This document shows, piece after piece, positions 5,820-6,007 of a DNA stretch of 6,007 bases; the first letter of the stretch is position 1; each line of letters opens with the position of its first letter. A program made the position numbers and the translations under genes. This DNA is from CAMCXE01 sp041179125 (lineage in GTDB: Bacteria > Pseudomonadota > Gammaproteobacteria > Pseudomonadales > Cellvibrionaceae), in contig JBEGTZ010000264.1 in the NCBI GenBank assembly GCA_041179125.1, positions 1-6,007 of the forward strand, in the 5' to 3' direction. Under the pieces are notes generated by a model. It worked only from the letters and a program-made list of their open reading frames with translations, searched no databases and was not told where the DNA came from.

Positions 5820-5849
5820 GTAGGTTGGGTAGAGCTTGCGAAACCCAAC
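5820..5849 (+). repeat. GTAG-headed REP-like element 4 (diverged)
   Basis: GTAG (5820-5823) is followed by GTTGGGT (5824-5830), a 12-base centre, and ACCCAAC (5843-5849). It has the same head and almost the same foot of the stem as elements 2 and 3, with T in place of C and a longer loop. It lies 15 bases from the head of element 3, so the two diverge back to back. Confidence 0.75.
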
Positions 5850-5888
5850 AATGGTGGGGCGGAGCATGGTGGTTTGCGTTGGTATAAA

Positions 5889-5899
5889 CCTAAAAACCT
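5889..5899 (+). repeat. 11-base direct repeat, copy 2
   Basis: CCTAAAAACCT is identical to 5591-5601. In its own frame, joined to what follows, it would encode PKNLSWITQVCTTP and then TGA at 5931-5933. That would be a possible earlier C-terminus of the PRTase-TRSP protein if the intervening DNA were an insertion. This is speculative. Confidence 0.45.
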
Positions 5900-5947
5900 C
5901 AGTTGGATCACCCAAGTCTGCACAACCCCTTGACGCGCCTAGCAAAA

Positions 5948-5992
5948 GTTAAAAAATTCGAACAACCAATAAGGTTGCCCTTCATTTTTAAC
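5948..5992. terminator. Nested inverted repeat, possible weak bidirectional terminator
   Basis: Outer arms GTTAAAAA (5948-5955) and TTTTTAAC (5985-5992) enclose inner arms CAACC (5963-5967) and GGTTG (5973-5977) around an AATAA loop. Seven unpaired bases lie on each side between inner and outer arms. On either strand the inner stem is followed by a run of five or six T, so it could end transcription weakly from both sides. It could equally be an operator. Confidence 0.35.
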
Positions 5993-6007
5993 GTTCACTA
6001 TTCGCAT

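Larger units (their letters stand above)
5612..6007. other. Non-coding right end holding the REP-like cluster
   Basis: No gene is supported here. Short open frames (for example 5696-5887 and 5748-5933 on +, 5736-5945 on -) are translations of the repeats. The four GTAG-headed elements occupy 5616-5849. Beyond 5900 the DNA turns AT-rich and holds only a symmetrical inverted repeat (5948-5992). A TTGAC at 5930-5934 lacks a convincing -10 box at the right distance. Confidence 0.6.

Noticed and set aside
5616..5849. CRISPR array
   Set aside because: The repeats vary in sequence, orientation and spacing and have no regular spacers.
5696..5933. Small plus-strand open frames within the REP cluster
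   Set aside because: Their translations reflect the GTAGGTTGGG-type repeats, and they have no good ribosome-binding site or family match.
5930..5958. Sigma70 promoter starting at TTGACG
   Set aside because: At 16-18 bases downstream there is only an A-rich run with no reasonable TATAAT-like box.
5925..6007. Possible integron attC-like site at the right end
   Set aside because: The inverted arms have GTT and AAC in the opposite arrangement to attC core sites, and no cassette structure is visible.

Overview
This window reads as chromosomal DNA of a Gram-negative proteobacterium. It is gene-dense, all on the + strand, with Shine-Dalgarno sites 5-9 bases before each start whose upstream sequence is visible. 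It also carries REP-like palindromes with GTAG heads, which are common in gammaproteobacteria. A gammaproteobacterium, perhaps of the Cellvibrio/Saccharophagus kind, is my guess from overall impression only. No rRNA or tRNA gene is visible to fix the lineage.

Left block (1-2187): a four-gene cluster of the tellurite-resistance/general stress ('Ter') type. It holds a 5'-truncated TerD, a small cysteine-rich DUF1272 protein, an AIM24/TIGR00266-family protein and a TerZ-like TerD paralogue. It is closed by a strong 30-base perfect palindrome at 2204-2233, a likely terminator. A weaker hairpin lies in the gap after terD (472-501).

Middle (2238-2562): about 325 bases without a convincing gene. 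Right block (2563-5611): a class I SAM-dependent methyltransferase that is clearly more AT-rich than its neighbours, then an ATP-grasp ligase-like enzyme, then a PRTase-TRSP fusion protein. The last two overlap by four bases (GTGA) and are almost certainly translationally coupled. ATP-grasp plus PRTase-TRSP is the recognisable core of the Ter-associated biosynthetic module that Aravind and colleagues predicted to make a nucleoside-like metabolite. The other enzymes usually cited for that module (HAD phosphatase, CitE-like lyase, PELOTA/StiP-type protein) are not in this window.

Right end (5612-6007): non-coding, with four GTAG-headed palindromic elements, two of them exact 24-base inverted copies of each other. 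An 11-base direct repeat brackets this cluster, and one of its copies lies inside the last codons of the PRTase-TRSP gene.

Working model (inference): the calcium-binding TerD/TerZ proteins and the AIM24 protein act as a stress-sensing or membrane-linked scaffold, and the ATP-grasp/PRTase-TRSP pair makes a small molecule used in the same response. Whether the methyltransferase belongs to that pathway or is a passenger cannot be settled from the sequence.
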